DNA of 64,000 bases from Marivita sp. (lineage in GTDB: Bacteria; Pseudomonadota; Alphaproteobacteria; Rhodobacterales; Rhodobacteraceae). Under the pieces are notes generated by a model. That model had not been told where the DNA came from, made no database searches, and worked only from the letters and a program-made list of their open reading frames with translations. A program made the translations under genes and the position numbers. Where the stretch lies: assembly GCF_020055635.1 (NCBI RefSeq), contig NZ_JAIPUT010000012.1, positions 1 to 64,000 on the forward strand, written 5' to 3'. Position 1 is the first letter of the stretch; each line of letters opens with the position of its first letter. Below, one piece after another: positions 62,876 through 64,000 of the stretch.

Positions 62876-64000
62876 ATGAGATCGGATTTTTTCCACCAAT
62901 GGCGGCTTGGCGCGGCGATCCTGGCCCTCGCGCTCAGCGCGCAGTCCGGCGCGGCTGACCCCCAGCACGGCATAGCTATGTATGGCGACCCCGAGCTACC
63001 ACCGGATTTTGTGTCCCTGCCCTATGCCAACCCCGACGCGCCCACCGGCGGCCGCATCGTCACCGGCGAGGTCGGCGGCTTCGACAGCCTCAACCCGCAC
63101 ATCCCCAAGGGCTCGACTCCGTGGCAGCTTCGCTTCCTGGCCTACGAAAGCCTGATGGGCCGCAACTGGGACGAACCCTTCACGCTCTACGGGCTTCTGG
63201 CCGAATCGATCGAGGTCGGACCGGGCCGCGAATGGGTCGAATTCGTCCTGCGCGAAGAGGCTGCGTTTTCCGACGGCACGCCGCTCACGGTCGAGGACGT
63301 GATGTGGTCCTATGAGACGCTCGGCACCATCGGCCATCCGCGCTACCACGGCGCGTGGAACAAGATCGCGTCGATGGAAAAGACCGGCCCGCGCAGCGTC
63401 CGGTTCACCTTCAACGAACAGGATCCGGAAATGGCGCTGCTCATCGGCATGCGCCCGATCCTGAAAAAGGCCCAGTGGGAGGGCAAGGATTTCGCCGCCT
63501 CCGGCATCGACGAGGTGCCGATCACCACCGCGCCCTACGTCATCGACGATTACGAGGCGGGCCGCTTTGTCAGCCTCAGGCGTGATCCCGAGTATTGGGG
63601 CCGCGACGTCAACTTCATGCGTGGACAGGCCAACCTGGATGAGATCCGCCTTGAATTCTACGGCGACGGCACCGCCATGTTCGAGGCGTTCAAGGCCGGA
63701 GAACTGAACTCCAGCCGCGAATTCAACGCCGAGAAATGGGAAACCCAGTATGATTTCCCCGCCATCGACAGTGGCGACGTCGTCAAGTCGGTGCTGCCGC
63801 ATGAACGCCCCTCGGGCATCACCGGCTTTGTCATGAACACCCGCCGAGAAGCGTTCTCGGACTGGCGCGTGCGCGACGCGATGCTGCACGCGTTCAACTT
63901 CGAATATATCAACGAGACCATGACCGGCTCCAAGCAGCCGCGCATCACCTCGTATTTCTCGAATTCGGTGCTGGGCATGCAGGACGGTCCGGCGGAAGGC
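62876..64000 (+). CDS. Extracellular solute-binding protein, family 5 (YejA-like), truncated by window end
   Basis: The open frame runs from ATG 62876 to the window edge, 375 codons so far. A signal peptide with K/R start, hydrophobic core (LGAAILALALSA) and cleavage after G-A-A is present. The mature start then has H-G-I-A-M-Y-G-D-P-E-L-P-P-D-F, with P-Y-A-N-P-D-A-P-T-G-G-R and F-S-D-G-T-P-L-T-V-E-D-V, typical of peptide-binding lipoprotein-like YejA/OppA relatives. It should deliver peptides to an ABC importer encoded beyond the window. AGGGAATG lies upstream of the start. Confidence 0.9.
   Translation, partial: MRSDFFHQWRLGAAILALALSAQSGAADPQHGIAMYGDPELPPDFVSLPYANPDAPTGGRIVTGEVGGFDSLNPHIPKGSTPWQLRFLAYESLMGRNWDEPFTLYGLLAESIEVGPGREWVEFVLREEAAFSDGTPLTVEDVMWSYETLGTIGHPRYHGAWNKIASMEKTGPRSVRFTFNEQDPEMALLIGMRPILKKAQWEGKDFAASGIDEVPITTAPYVIDDYEAGRFVSLRRDPEYWGRDVNFMRGQANLDEIRLEFYGDGTAMFEAFKAGELNSSREFNAEKWETQYDFPAIDSGDVVKSVLPHERPSGITGFVMNTRREAFSDWRVRDAMLHAFNFEYINETMTGSKQPRITSYFSNSVLGMQDGPAEG

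Noticed and set aside
62713-62973. 86-codon minus-strand frame over the small-RNA region
   Set aside because: It overlaps the start of the binding protein and has no ribosome site; the terminator and promoter geometry suit an RNA better.
1-64000. CRISPR arrays, insertion sequences, attachment sites, tRNA or rRNA genes
   Set aside because: No regularly spaced repeats, transposase- or integrase-like frames, or cloverleaf-like sequence were seen in reading the window.

Overview
The window is about 64 kb of high-GC, densely packed, single-copy chromosomal DNA. It reads as an alphaproteobacterium of the Rhodobacterales (Roseobacter/Paracoccaceae-like). The indications are an rpsB-tsf pair, class II DAHP synthase, GlxA-type regulator, PAS-only regulator, HupE/UreJ protein, a pst-phoU-phoB block, and a rhizobium-like exo polysaccharide locus. 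I saw no tRNA, rRNA, insertion sequence, phage gene or CRISPR array. All assignments come from reading protein motifs and gene order; no database search was possible.

Layout. (1) 1-12 kb, housekeeping: the end of a repeat protein, a Gfo/Idh/MocA oxidoreductase, an unknown protein, a GlxA-type regulator, DAHP synthase, a NUDIX hydrolase, a PiT phosphate transporter, a PAS protein, the yicC-gmk-gamma carbonic anhydrase run, and a HupE/UreJ membrane protein. A striking array of four perfect palindromes follows the last gene. (2) 12.1-14.1 kb: rpsB and tsf with a strong terminator. (3) 14.4-34.2 kb: a LuxR-type regulator next to a polysaccharide locus resembling the succinoglycan (exo) system. 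It holds several glycosyltransferases (ExoL-, ExoA-, ExoM- and ExoO-like among them), GalE, a GT61 enzyme, an ExoQ/Wzy-like polymerase, an ExoP-like co-polymerase whose kinase domain looks dead, the ExoF-like export protein, and an ABC permease that may act as flippase. The initiating ExoY-like transferase lies apart at 46.7 kb. (4) 34.2-47.5 kb: the most notable part, a complete lasso peptide (RiPP) cluster embedded in the polysaccharide locus. It has a 48-residue precursor, B1 (leader binding), B2 (leader protease), C (Asn-synthetase-like cyclase), an HPr-kinase-like enzyme and an ABC exporter in one tightly overlapping operon, with a divergent nucleotidyltransferase and two glycosyltransferases. 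Two sulfotransferases and a beta-propeller protein follow. The precursor ends in Ser, the residue phosphorylated by the related paeninodin kinase.

(5) 47.5-48.8 kb: an M20 deacylase. (6) 49-57.6 kb: PHO boxes, pstSCAB-phoU-phoB, and convergent phoR, which is translationally coupled behind a trans-sulfuration PLP enzyme. (7) 57.7-59.5 kb: pseudouridine salvage (PfkB kinase and psuG). (8) 59.6-62.6 kb: a DUF502 membrane protein, a patatin-like lipase, 3-hydroxybutyrate dehydrogenase and a SnoaL-like protein. (9) 62.7-64 kb: a candidate small RNA and the start of a YejA-like peptide-binding protein cut by the window end.

How the parts fit: PhoB-regulated phosphate uptake, LuxR signalling and exopolysaccharide export are all surface and nutrient functions. 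The lasso cluster probably makes a phosphorylated, possibly further decorated peptide that is exported by its own ABC protein.
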